NCBI RefSeq assembly: GCF_051014445.1
Contig: NW_027488369.1
Location: forward strand, 10,992,001-11,056,000
DNA length: 64,000 bases
Reading direction: 5' to 3'
From: Colletes latitarsis
Taxonomy: Eukaryota > Arthropoda > Insecta > Hymenoptera > Colletidae
The notes below the pieces were generated by a model that was not told where the DNA came from, searched no databases, and worked only from the letters and a program-made list of their open reading frames with translations. The stretch's first letter is position 1, and each line of letters opens with the position of its first letter. The position numbers were made by a program, and so were the translations under genes. Shown here piece by piece: positions 7,262 to 21,400 of the stretch.

Positions 7262-10200
7262 GAAACAGTCAATTAAACCTGGTTGCGATTAATATTTTAG
7301 AGGATAACGCCGGTTATGTCTCGGGTAGGTCTGGGATTTGCCCACATCTGGCTCGTACTTTCGCTTTTTTCGCATTCTTGTTGGCCAGATCCTGGCCTCT
7401 TTCTGGTTTGGATCACGTAGTAATGCGGTACAACACCGAAACAGTCAATTAAACCTGGTTGCGATTACTATTTTAGAGGATAACGCTGGTTATGTCTCGG
7501 TTAGGTCTGGGATTTGCCCTCATCTGGCTCGTACTTTCGCGTTTTTCTCATAGTTGTTGGCCAGATCCTGGGTTTTTTCTGGTTTGGATCCCGCAGTAAT
7601 GTGGTTCCACAACGAAACAGTCAATTAAACCTGGTTGCGATTAATATTTGAGAGGATAACGCCGGTTATGTCTCGGTTAGGTCTGGGATTTGCCCTCATC
7701 TGGATCGTACTTTCGCAGTTTTCGCATACTTGTTAGCCAGATCCTGGCCTCTTTCTGGTTTGGATCACGTAGTAATGCGGTACAACACCGAAACAGTCAA
7801 TTAAACCTGGTTGAGATTAATATTTTAAAGGACAACGCCGGTTATGTCTCGGGTAGGTCTGGGATTTGTCCTCATCTGGCTCGTACTTTCACGTTTTTCG
7901 CATACTTGTTGGCCAGATCCTGGGCTTTTTCTGGTTTGGATCACGTAGTAGTGTGGTACCACACTGAAACAGTCAATTAAACCTGGTTGCGATTAATATT
8001 TTAGAGGATAACGCCGGTTATGTCTCGGGTAGGTCTGGGATTTGCCCACATCTGGCTCGTACTTTCGCATTTTTCGCATACTTGTTGGCACAGACCCTGG
8101 CCTTTTTCTGGTTTGGATCACGTAGCAATGTGGTACCACACTGAAACAGTCATTAAATGCATGTTCTGATTCGTATTTTAGAGGATAACGCTGGTTATGT
8201 CAGGCAGAGTTCTGGTATTTGCAATCATCTGGCTCATACTTTCGCATTTTTCGCATACTTGTTGGCCAGATCCTGGCCTTTTTCTGGTTTGGATCACGTA
8301 GTAATGCGGTACCACAGCGAAACAGTCAATTAAACCTAGTTGCGATTAATATTTTAGAGGATAACGCCGGTTATGTCTCGGTTATGTCTGGCATTTGCCC
8401 TCATCTGGATCGTTCTTTCGCATTTTTCGCATACTTGTTGGCCAGATCCTGGGATTTTTCTGGTTTGGATCTCGTAGTAATGTGTTACTACACTGAAACA
8501 GTCATTAAAAGCATGTTCCGATTCGTATTTTAGAGGATAACGCTGGTTATGTCAGGCATAGTTCTGGTATTTGCAATCATCTGGCTCATACTTTCGCATT
8601 TTTCGCATACTTGTTGGCCAGATCATGGCCTTTTTCTGGTTTGGATCACGTAGTAATGCGGTACCACACCGAAACAGTCAACTAAACCTCGTTGCCATTA
8701 ATATTTTAGAGGATATCGCCGGCTATGTCTCGGTTTTTTCTGGTATTTGCAATCATATGGCTCATACTTTCGCATTTTTCGCATACTTGTTGGCCAGATC
8801 CTGGGTTTTTTCTGGTTTGGATCCCGTAGTAATGTGGTTCCACAACGAAACAGTCAATTAAACCTGGTTGAGATTAATACTTTAGCGGATAACGCCGGTT
8901 ATGTCTGGGTTAGGTCTGGTATTTGCCCTCATCTGGCGCGTACTTTCGCATTTTTCGCAAACTTGTTGGCCAGATCCTGGGCTTTTTCTGGTTTGGATCA
9001 CGTAGTAAAGTGGCACCAGACTGAAACAGTCAATTAAACCTGGTTGCGATTAATATTTTAGAGGATAACGCCGGTTTTGTCTGGGTTGGGTCTGGTATTT
9101 GCCCTCATCTGGCTCGAACTTTCGCATTTTTCGCATACTTGTTAGCCAGATCCTGGCCCCTTTCTGGTTTGGATCATCGTAGCAATGCGGTACCACACCG
9201 AAACTGTCAATTAAACCTGGTTGCGATTAATACTTTAGCGGATAACGCCGGTTATGTCTGGGTTAGGTCTGGTATTTGCCCTCATCTGGCTCGTACTTTC
9301 ACGTTTTTCGCATACTTGTTGGCCAGATCCTGGGCTTTTTCTGGTTTGGATCACGTAGTAGTGTGGTACCACACTGAAACAGTCAATTAAACCTGGTTGC
9401 GATTAATATTTTAGAGGATAACGCCGGTTATGTCTCGGGTAGGTCTGGGATTTGCCCACATCTGGCTCGTACTTTCGCTTTTTTCGCATTCTTGTTGGCC
9501 AGATCCTGGCCTCTTTCTGGTTTGGATCACGTAGTAATGCGGTACAACACCGAAACAGTCAATTAAACCTGGTTGCGATTACTATTTTAGAGGATAACGC
9601 TGGTTATGTCTCGGTTAGGTCTGGGATTTGCCCCCATCTGGCTCGTACTTTCGCGTTTTTCTCATAGTTGTTGGCCAGATCCTGGGTTTTTTCTGGTTTG
9701 GATCCCGCAGTAATGTGGTTCCACAACGAAACAGTCAATTAAACTGGTTGCGATTAATATTTTAGAGGATAACGCCGGTTATGTCTCGGGTAGGTCTGGG
9801 ATTTGTCCTCATCTGACTCGTACTTTCACGTTTTTCGCATACTTGTTGGCCAGATCCTGGCCTTTTTCTGGTTTGGATCACGTAGTAATGTGGTGCCACA
9901 CTGAAACAGTCAATAGAAGCTGGTTCCGATCAGTATTTTAGAGGATAACGCTGGTTGTGTGTGAGTTAGTTCTGGTATTTGCAATCATCTGGCCCAAACA
10001 TTCGCGTTTTTCACATACTTGTTGGCCAGATCCTGGGCTTTTTCTGGTTTGGATCCCGTAGTAATGTGGTTCCACAACGAAACAGTCAATTAAACCTGGT
10101 TGAGATTAATATTTTAAAGGACAACGCCGGTTATGTCTCGGGTAGGTCTGGGACTTGCCCTCATCTGGTTCGTACTTTCACATTTTGCGCATACTTGCTG

Positions 10201-13200
10201 GCCAGATCCTGGCCTTTTTCTGGTCTGGATCACGTAGTAATGCAGTACCACACCGAAACAGTCAATTAAACCTGGTTGCGATTAATATTTTAGAGGATAA
10301 CGCTGGTTATGTCGGGGTCAGTTCTGGTATTTGCAATCATCTGGATCATATATTCGTATTTTTCTCATCCTTGTTGGCCAGATCCTGGCCTTTCTCTGGT
10401 TTGGATCACGTAGTAATGCGGTACCACACCGAAACAGTCAATTAAACCTGGTTGCGATTAATATTTTAGGGGATAACGCCGGTTATGTCTGGCTTAGTTC
10501 TGGTATGTGCAATCATCTGGCTCATACTTTCGCATTTTTCGCATACTTGTTGGCCAGATCCTGGGTTTTGTCTGGTTTGGATCCCGTAGTAATGTGGTTC
10601 CACAACGAAACAGTCAATTAAGCCTGGTTGTGATTAATATTTTAAAGGACAACGCCGGTTATGTCTCGGGTCGGTCTGGGATTTGTCCTCATCTGGCTCG
10701 TACTTTCACGTTTTTCGCATACTTGTTGGCCAGATCCTGGGCTTTTTCTGGTTTGGATCACGCAGTAGTGTGGTACCACACTGAAACAGTCAATTAAACC
10801 TGGTTGCGATTAATATTTTAGAGGATAACGCCGGTTATGTCTCGTATTGGTCTGGGACTTGCCCTCATCTGGTTCGTACTTTCGCTTTTTTCGCATTCTT
10901 GTTGGCCAGATCCTGGCCTCTCTCTGGTTTGGATAACGTAGTAATGCGGTACAACACCGAAACAGTCAATTAAACCTGGTTGAGATTAATATTTTAAAGG
11001 ACAACGCCGGTTATGTCTCGGGTAGGTCTGGGATTTGTCCTCATCTGGCTCGTACTTTCACGTTTTTCGCATACTTGTTGGCCAGATCCTGGGCTTTTTC
11101 TGGTTTGGATCACGTAGTAGTGTGGTACCACACTGAAACAGTCAATTAAACCTGGTTGCGATTAATATTTTAGAGGATAACGCCGGTTATGTCTCGGGTA
11201 GGTCTGGGATTTGCCCACATCTGGCTCGTACTTTCGCTTTTTTCGCATTCTTGTTGGCCAGATCCTGGCCTCTTTCTGGTTTGGATCACGTAGTAATGCG
11301 GTACAACACCGAAACAGTCAATTAAACCTGGTTGCGATTACTATTTTAGAGGATAACGCTGGTTATTTCTCGGTTAGGTCTGGGATTTGCCCCCATCTGG
11401 CTCGTACTTTCGCGTTTTTCTCATAGTTGTTGGCCAGATCCTGGGTTTTTTCTGGTTTGGATCCCGCAGTAATGTGGTTCCACAACGAAACAGTCAATTA
11501 AACCTGGTTGCGATTAATATTTTAGAGGATAACGCCGGTTATGTCTCGGTTAGGTCTGGGATTTGCCCTCATCTGGATCGCACTTTCGCAGTTTTCGCAT
11601 ACTTGTTAGCCAGATCCTGGCCTCTTTCTTGTTTGGATCATCGTAGCAATGCGGTACCACACCGATACAGTCAATTATTCCTTGTTTCGATAAAATATTT
11701 TAGAGGATAGCGCCGGTTATGTCTCGGTTAGGTCTGGGATTTGCCCTCATCTGGATCGTACTTTCGCATTTTTTGCATACTTGTTGGCACATACCCTGGC
11801 CTTTTTCTGGTTTGGATCACGTAGTAATGTGGTACCACACTGAAACAGTCATTAAAAGCATGTTCTGATTCGTATTTTAGAGGATAACGCTGGTTATGTC
11901 AGGCATAGTTCTGGTATTTGCAATCATCTGGCTCATACTTTCGCATTTCTCGCATACTTGTTGGCCAGATCATGGCCTTTTTCTGGTTTGGATCACGTAG
12001 TAATGCGGTACCACACCGAAACAGTCAATTAAACCTCGTTGCGATTAATATTTTCGAGGATAACGCCGGTTATGTCTCGGTTTTTTCTGGCATTTGCCCT
12101 CATCTGGATCGTTCTTTCGCATTTTTCGCATACTTGTAGGCCAGATCCTGGGGTTTTTCTGGTTTGGATCCCGCAGTAATGTGGTTCCACAACGTAACAG
12201 TCAATTAAACCTGGTTGCGATTAATATTTTAGAGGATAACGCCGGTTATGTCTCGGTTAGGTCTGGGATTTGCCCTCATCTGGATCGTACTTTCGCATTT
12301 TTCGCATACTTGTTAGCCAGATCCTGGCCTCTTTCTGGTTTGGATCATCGTAGCAATGCGGTACCAAACCGAAACAGTCAATTATACGTGGTTGCGATTA
12401 ATATTTTAGGGGATAACGCCGGTTTTGTCTCGGTTAGGTCTGGTACTTGCCCTCATCTGGCTCGAACTTTCGCATTTTTCTCATACTTGTTGGCCAGATC
12501 CTGGGCTTTATCTGGTTTGGATCACGTAGTAATGAGGTTCCACACCGAAACAGTCAATTAAACTGGTTGCGATTAATATTTTAGAGGATAACGCCGGTTA
12601 TGTCTCGGGTGGGTCTGGGATTTGTCCTCATCTAACTCGTACTTTCACGTTTTTCGCATACTTGTTGGCCAGATCCTGGCCTTTTTCTGGTTTGGATCAC
12701 GTAGTAGTGTGGTGCCACACTGAAACAGTCATTAAAAGCATGTTCCGATTCGTATTTTAGAGGATAACGCTGGTTATGTCAGGCATAGTTCTGGTATTTG
12801 CAATCATCTGGCTCATACTTTCGAGTTTTTCTCCTAGTTTTTGGCCAGATCCTGGGTTTTTTCTGGTTTGGATCACGGAGTAATGTGGTACCACACCGAA
12901 ACAGTCAATTAAACCTGGTTGCCATTAATATTTTAGAGGATAACGCCGGTTATATCTCGGTTTTTTCTGGGATTTTCCCTCATGTAGTTCGTACTTTCGC
13001 GTTTCTCGCATTCTTGTTGGCCCGATCCTGGGATTTTTCTGGTTTGGATCTCGTAGTAATGTGTTACCACACTGAAACAGTCATTAAAAGCATGTTCCGA
13101 TTCGTATTTTAGAGAATAACGCTGGTTATGTCAGGCATAGTTCTGGTATTTGCAATCATCTGGCTCATACTTTCGCATTTTTCGCATACTTGTTGGCCAG

Positions 13201-15415
13201 ATCATGGCCTTTTTCTGGTTTGGATCACGTAGTAATGCGGTACCACACCGAAACAGTCAATTAAACCTCGTTGCCATTAATATTTTAGAGGATAACGCCG
13301 GTTATGTCTCGGTTTTTTCTGGTATTTGCAATCATCTGGCTCATACTTTCGCATTTTTCGCATACTTGTTGGCCAGATCCTGGGTTTTTTCTGGTTTGGA
13401 TCCCGTAGTAATGTGGTTCCACAACGAAACAGTCAATTAAACCTGGTTGAGATTAATACTTTAGCGGATAACGCCGGTTATGTCTGGGTTAGGTCTGGTA
13501 TTTGCCCTCATCTGGCGCGTACTTTCGCATTTTTCGCAAACTTGTTGGCCAGATCCTGGGCTTTTTCTGGTTTGGATCACGTAGTAAAGTGGCACCAGAC
13601 TGAAACAGTCAATTAAACCTGGTTGCGAATAATATTTTAGAGGATAACGCCGGTTATGTCTGGGTTAGTTCTGGTATTTGCCCTCATCTGGCGCGTACTT
13701 TCGCATTTTGCGCATACTTGATGGCCAGATCCTGGCCTTTTTCTGGTCTGGATCACGTAGTAATGCAGTACCACACCAATACTGTCAATTAAACCTGGTT
13801 GCGATTAATAGTTTAGAGGATAACGCTGGTTATGTCTGGGTTAGTTCTGGTATATCGAATCATCTGGATCGTTCTTTCGCATTTTTCGAATACTTGTTTG
13901 CCAGATCCTGGGTTTTTTCTGGTTTGGATCCCGCAGTAATGTGGTTCCACAACGAAACAGTCAATTAAACCTGGTTGCGATTAATATTTTAGAGGATAAC
14001 GCCGGTTATGTCTCGGTTAGGTCTGGGATTTGCCCTCATCTGGATCGTACTTTCGCATTTTTCGCATACTTGTTAGCCAGATCCTGGCCTCTTTCTGGTT
14101 TGGATCATCGTAGCAATGCGGTACCAAACCGAAACAGTCAATTATACCTGGTTGCGATTAATATTTTAGGGGATAACGCCAGTTTTGTCTGGGTTAGGTC
14201 TGGTACTTGCCCTCATCTGGCTCGAACTTTCGCATTTTTCTCATACTTGTTGGCCAGATCCTGGGCTTTATCTGGTTTGGATCACGTAGTAATGAGGTTC
14301 CACACCGAAACAGTCAATTAAACTGGTTGCGATTAATATTTTAGAGGATAACGCCGGTTATGTCTCGGGTAGGTCTGGGATTTGTCCTCATCTGACTCGT
14401 ACTTTCACGTTTTTCGCATACTTGTTGGCCAGATCCTGGCCTTTTTCTGGTTTGGATCACGTAGTAATGTGGTGCCACACTGAAACAGTCATTAAAAGCA
14501 TGTTCCGATTCGTATTTTAGAGGATAACGCTGGTTATGTAAGGCATAGTTCTGGTATTTGCAATCATCTGGCTCATACTTTCGCATTTTCCGCATACTTG
14601 TTGGCCAGATCATGGCCTTTTTCTGGTTTGGATCACGTAGTAATGCGGTACCACACCGAAACAGTCAATTAAACCTGGTTGCGATTAATATTTTAGCGGA
14701 TATCGCCGGTTATGTCTGGGATAGGTCTGGTATTTGCCCTCATCTGGCGCGTACTTTCGCATTTTTCGCAAACTTGTTGGCCAGATCCTGGGCTTTTTCT
14801 GGTTTGGATCACGTAGTAAAGTGGCACCAGACTGAAACTGTCAATTAAACCTGGTTGCGAATAATATTTTAGAGGATAACGCTGGTTATGTCTGGGATAG
14901 TTCTGGTATTTGCAATCATCTGGCTCATACTTTCGGGTTTTTCTCCTAGTTGTTGGCCAGATCCTGGGTTTTTTCTGGTTTGGATCACGTAGTAGTGCGG
15001 CTCCACAGCAAAACAGTCAATTAAACCTGGTTGCGATTAATATTTTAGAGGATAACGCCGGTTATGTCAGGCATAATTCTGGTATTTGCAATCATCTGGC
15101 TCATACTTTCGCAATTTTCGCATACTTGTTGGCCAGATCATGGCCTTTTTCTGGTTTGGATCATCGTAGCAATGCGGTACAACACCGAAACAGTCAATTA
15201 TACCTGGCTGCGATTAATATTTTAGATGATAACGCTGGTTATGTCAGGGTTAGTTCTGGTATTTGCAATCATCTGGATCATATATTCGCATTTTTCTCAT
15301 CCTTGTTGGCCAGATCCTGGCCTTTCTCTGGTTTGGATCACGTAGTAATGCGGTACCACACCGAAACAGTCAATTAAACCTGGTTGCGATTAATATTTTA
15401 GGGGATAACGCCGGT

Positions 15416-18400
15416 TATGTCTGGGTTAGTTCTGGTATTTGCAATCATCTGGCTCATACTTTCGCATTTTTCGCATACCTGTTGGCCAGATCCTGGGCTT
15501 TCTCTGGTTTGGATCCCGTAGTAATGTGGTTCCACAACGAAACAGTCAATTAAACCTGGTTGAGATTAATATTTTAGCGGATAACGCCGGTTATGTCTGG
15601 GTTAGGTCTGGTATTTGCCCTCATCTGGCTCATAGCTTCGCAATTTTCGCATACTTGTTGGCCATATCCTGGGTTTTTTTCTGGTTTGGATCCCGTAGTA
15701 ACGTGGTACCACACTGAAACAGTCAATTAAACCTGGTTGCGATTAATATCTTAGAGGATAACGCCGTTTATGTCTCGGGTAGGTCTGGGATTCGCCCACA
15801 TCTGGCTCGTACTTTCGCATTTGTCGCATTCTTGTTGGCCGGATCCTGGCCTCTTTCTGGTTTGGATCACGTAGTAATGTGGTACCACACTGAAACAGTC
15901 AATAAAAGCTGGTTCCGATTAGTATTTTAGAGGATAACGCTGGTTATGTCTCTGTTAGTTCTGGTATTTGCAATCATCTGGCTCATACTTTCGCGTTTTT
16001 CGCACACTTGTTGGCCAGACCCTGGCCCTTTTCTGGTTTGGATCACGTAGTAATGTGTTACCGCACTGAAACAGTCATTAAAAGCATGTTCCGATTCGTA
16101 TTTTAGAGGATAACGCTGGTTTTGTCAGGGTTAGTTCTGGTATTTGCAATCATCTGGCTCATACTTTCGCATTTTTCGCATTCTTGTTGGCCAGATACTG
16201 GCCTCTTTCTGGTTTGGATCACGTAGTAATGCGGTACCACATCGAAACAGTCAATTAAACCTGGTTGCGATTAATATTTTAGAGGGTAACGCCGGTTTTG
16301 CCACGTTTAGGTCTAGGATTTGCCCTCATCTGCCTCGTACATTCGCACGTTTCGCATACTTGTTGGCCAGATCCTGGGCTTTTTCTGGTTTGGATCACGT
16401 AGTAATGTGGTACCACACCGAAACAGTCAATTAAACCTGGTTGCGATTAATATTTTAGAGGATAACGCCGGTTTTATCTGGGTTGGGTCTGGTATTTGCC
16501 CTCATCTGGCTCGTACTTTCGGATTTTTCTCATACTTGTTGGCCAGATCCTGGCCTTTTTCTGGTTTGGATCACGTAGTAATGCGGTACCACACCGAAAC
16601 AGTCAATTAAACCTGGTTGCGATTAATATTTTAGAGGATAACGCCGGTTTTGTCTGGGTTGGGTCTGGTATTTGCCCTCATCTGGCTCGAACTTTCGCAT
16701 TTTTCGCATACTTGTTAGCCAGATCCTGGCCCCTTTCTGGTTTGGATCATCGTAGCAATGCGGTACCACACCGAAACAGTCAATTATACCTGGTTGCGAT
16801 TAATATTTTAGGGGATAACGCCGATTTTGTCTGGGTTAGGTCTGGTATTTGCCCTCATCTGGCTCGAACTTTCGCATTTTTCTCATACTTGTTGACCAGA
16901 TCCTGGCCTTTTTCCGGTTTGGATCACGTAGTAATGTGGTACCACACTGAAACAGTCATTAAAAGCATGTTCTGATTCGTATTTTAGAGGATAACGCTGG
17001 TTATGTCAGGCATAGTTCTGGTATTTGAAATCATCTGGCTCATACTTTCGCATTTTTCGCATACTGGCTGGCCAGGTCCTGGCCTTTTTCTGGTTTGGAT
17101 CACGTAGTAATGCGGTACCACACCGAAACAGTCAATTAAACCTGGTTGCGATTAATATTTTAGAGGATAACGCCGGTTATGTCTCGGTTAGGTCTGGGAT
17201 TTGCCCTCAACTGGATCGTACTTTCGCATTTTTCGCATACTTGCTGGCCAGATCCTGGGATTTTTCTGGTTTGGATCCCGCAGTAATGTGGTTCCACAAC
17301 GAAACAGTCAATTAAACCTGGTTGCGTTTAATATTTTAGAGGATAACGCCGGTTATGTCTCGGTTAGGTCTGGGATTTGCCCTCATCTGGATCGTACTTT
17401 CGCATTTTTCGCATACTTGTTAGCCAGATCCTGGCCTCTTTCTGGTTTGGATCATCGTAGCAATGCGGTACCACACCGAAACAGTCAATTATACCTGGTT
17501 GCGATTAATATTTTAGGGGATAACGCCGGTTTTGTCTGGGTTAGGTCTGGTATTTGCCCCCATCTGGCTCGATCTTTCGCATTTTTCTCATACTTGTTGG
17601 CCAGATCCTGGGCTTTATCTGGTTTGGATCACGTAGTAATGCGTTACCACACCGAAACAGTCAAATAAACCTGGTTGCGATTAATATTTTAGAGGATAAC
17701 GTCGGTTATGTCTCGGGTAGGTCTGGGATTTGTCCTCATCTCACTCGTACTTTCACATTTTTCGCATACTTGTTGGCCAGATCCTGGTCTTTTTCTGGTT
17801 TGGATCAGGTAGTAATGTGGTGCCACACTGAAACAGTCAATAGAAGCTGGTTCCGATCAGTATTTTAGAGGATAACGCTGGTTGTGTGTGAGTTAGTTCT
17901 GGTATTTGCAATCATCTGGCCCAAACATTCGCGTTTTTCACATACTTGTTGGCCAGATCCTGGGCTTTTTCTGGTTTGGATCACGTAGTAATGTGGTACC
18001 ACACTGAAACAGTCAATTAAACCTGGTTGCGATTAATATGTTAGGGGATAACGCCGGTTATGTCTGGCTTAGTTCTGGTATGTGCAATCATCTGGCTCAT
18101 ACTTTCGCATTTTTCGCATACTTGTTGGCCAGATCCTGGGTTTTGTCTGGTTTGGATCCCGTAGTAATGTGGTTCCACAACGAAACAGTCAATTAAACCT
18201 GGTTGAGATTAATATTTTAAAGGACAACGCCGGTTATGTCTCGGGTAGGTCTGGGACTTGCCCTCATCTGGTTCGTACTTTCGCATTTTGCGCATACTTG
18301 TTGGCCAGATCCTGGCCTTTTTCTGGTCTGGATCACGTAGTAATGCAGTACCACACCGAAACAGTCAATTAAACCTGGTTGCGATTAATATTTTAGAGGA

Positions 18401-21400
18401 TAACGCTGGTTATGTCGGGGTCAGTTCTGGTATTTGCAATCATCTGGATCATATATTCGTATTTTTCTCATCCTTGTTGGCCAGATCCTGGCCTTTCTCT
18501 GGTTTGGATCACGTAGTAATGCGGTACCACACCGAAACAGTCAATTAAACCTGGTTGCGATTAATATTTTAGGGGATAACGCCGGTTATGTCTGGCTTAG
18601 TTCTGGTATGTGCAATCATCTGGCTCATACTTTCGCATTTTTCGCATACTTGTTGGCCAGATCCTGAGTTTTGTCTGGTTTGGATCCCGTAGTAATGTGG
18701 TTCCACAACGAAACAGTCAATTAAACCTGGTTGAGATTAATATTTTAAAGGACAACGCCGGTTATGTCTCGGGTCGGTCTGGGATTTGTCCTCATCTGGC
18801 TCGTACTTTCACGTTTTTCGCAATACTTGTTGGCCAGATCCTGGGCTTTTTCTGGTTTGGATCACGTAGTAGTGTGGTACCACACTGAAACAGTCAATTA
18901 AACCTGGTTGCGATTAATATTTTAGAGGATAACGCCGGTTATGTCTCGTATTGGTCTGGGACTTGCCCTCATCTGGTTCGTACTTTCGCTTTTTTCGCAT
19001 TCTTGTTGGCCAGATCCTGGCCTCTCTCTGGTTTGGATCACGTAGTAATGCGGTACAACACCGAAACAGTCAATTAAACCTGGTTGAGATTAATATTTTA
19101 AAGGACAACGCCGGTTATGTCTCGGGTAGGTCTGGGATTTGTCCTCATCTGGCTCGTACTTTCACGTTTTTCGCATACTTGTTGGCCAGATCCTGGGCTT
19201 TTTCTGGTTTGGATCACGTAGTAGTGTGGTACCACACTGAAACAGTCAATTAAACCTGGTTGCGATTAATATTTTAGAGGATAACGCCGGTTATGTCTCG
19301 GGTAGGTCTGGGATTTGCCCACATCTGGCTCGTACTTTCGCTTTTTTCGCATTCTTGTTGGCCAGATCCTGGCCTCTTTCTGGTTTGGATCACGTAGTAA
19401 TGCGGTACAACACCGAAACAGTCAATTAAACCTGGTTGCGATTACTATTTTAGAGGATAACGCTGGTTATGTCTCGGTTAGGTCTGGGATTTGCCCTCAT
19501 CTGGCTCGTACTTTCGCGTTTTTCTCATAGTTGTTGGCCAGATCCTGGGTTTTTTCTGGTTTGGATCCCGCAGTAATGTGGTTCCACAACGAAACAGTCA
19601 ATTAAACCTGGTTGCGATTAATATTTTAGAGGATAACGCCGGTTATGTCTCGGTTAGGTCTGGGATTTGCCCTCATCTGGATCGTACTTTCGCAGTTTTC
19701 GCATACTTGTTAGCCAGATCCTGGCCTCTTTCTGGTTTGGATCATCGTAGCAATGCGGTACCACACCGATACAGTCAATTATTCCTGGTTTCGATAAAAT
19801 ATTTTAGAGGATAGCGCCGGTTATGTCTCGGTTAGGTCTGGGATTTGCCCTCATCTGGATCGTACTTTCGCATTTTTCGCATACTTGTTGGCACAGACCC
19901 TGGCCTTTTTCTGGTTTGGATCACGTAGCAATGTGGTACCACACTGAAACAGTCATTAAATGCATGTTCTGATTCGTATTTTAGAGGATAACGCTGGTTA
20001 TGTCAGGCAGAGTTCTGGTATTTGCAATCATCTGGCTCATACTTTCGCATTTTTCGCATACTTGTTGGCCAGATCCTGGCCTTTTTCTGGTTTGGATCAC
20101 GTAGTAATGCGGTACCACAGCGAAACAGTCAATTAAACCTAGTTGCGATTAATATTTTAGAGGATAACGCCGGTTATGTCTCGGTTATGTCTGGCATTTG
20201 CCCTCATCTGGATCGTTCTTTCGCATTTTTCGCATACTTGTTGGCCAGATCCTGGGATTTTTCTGGTTTGGATCTCGTAGTAATGTGTTACTACACTGAA
20301 ACAGTCATTAAAAGCATGTTCCGATTCGTATTTTAGAGGATAACGCTGGTTATGTCAGGCATAGTTCTGGTATTTGCAATCATCTGGCTCATACTTTCGC
20401 ATTTTTCGCATACTTGTTGGCCAGATCATGGCCTTTTTCTGGTTTGGATCACGTAGTAATGCGGTACCACACCGAAACAGTCAATTAAACCTCGTTGCCA
20501 TTAATATTTTAGAGGATATCGCCGGTTATGTCTCGGTTTTTTCTGGTATTTGCAATCATATGGCTCATACTTTCGCATTTTTCGCATACTTGTTGGCCAG
20601 ATCCTGGGTTTTTTCTGGTTTGGATCCCGTAGTAATGTGGTTCCACAACGAAACAGTCAATTAAACCTGGTTGAGATTAATACTTTAGCGGATAACGCCG
20701 GTTATGTCTGGGTTAGGTCTGGTATTTGCCCTCATCTGGCGCGTACTTTCGCATTTTTCGCAAACTTGTTGGCCAGATCCTGGGCTTTTTCTGGTTTGGA
20801 TCACGTAGTAAAGTGGCACCAGACTGAAACAGTCAATTAAACCTGGTTGCGATTAATATTTTAGAGGATAACGCCGGTTTTGTCTGGGTTGGGTCTGGTA
20901 TTTGCCCTCATCTGGCTCGAACTTTCGCATTTTTCGCATACTTGTTAGCCAGATCCTGGCCCCTTTCTGGTTTGGATCATCGTAGCAATGCGGTACCACA
21001 CCGAAACTGTCAATTATACCTGGTTGCGATTAATATTTTAGGGGATAACGCCGATTTTGTCTGGGTTAGGTCTGGTATTTGCCCTCATCTGGTTCGAACT
21101 TTCGCATTTTTCTCATACTTGTTGACCAGATCCTGGCCTTTGTCTGGTTTGGATCACGTAGTAATGCGGTACCACACCGAAACAGTCAATTAAACCTGGT
21201 TGCGATTAATACTTTAGCGGATAACGCCGGTTATGTCTGGGTTAGGTCTGGTATTTGCCCTCATCTGGCTCGTACTTTCACGTTTTTCGCATACTTGTTG
21301 GCCAGATCCTGGGCTTTTTCTGGTTTGGATCACGTAGTAGTGTGGTACCACACTGAAACAGTCAATTAAACCTGGTTGCGATTAATATTTTAGAGGATAA

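Larger units (their letters stand above)
2908..15415. repeat. Long HOR block, copy 1 (about 12.5 kb, 71 monomers)
   Basis: From about 2908 the sequence recurs nearly base for base at an offset of 12506 bp (for example the rare CTCATAGCTTCGCAATTT at about 3123 and about 15629). That offset is 71 x 176 plus 10, and the 10 extra bases are accounted for by single-base insertions and deletions that I can locate. Relative to copy 2 it carries one extra 529-bp segment (about 5048-5577) and one extra monomer near 7765-8060, and it lacks one monomer near 9214. The breakpoint near 2908 is approximate, because neighbouring monomers are similar. Confidence 0.9.

Noticed and set aside
14341..14613. Minus-strand open frames (MRKTRKYEP type), also near 26320, 39168, 50086, 55709, 58345 and 60628
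   Set aside because: These are reverse-strand readings of the same satellite. They appear at identical monomer phases and end by the same repeat-encoded stops.
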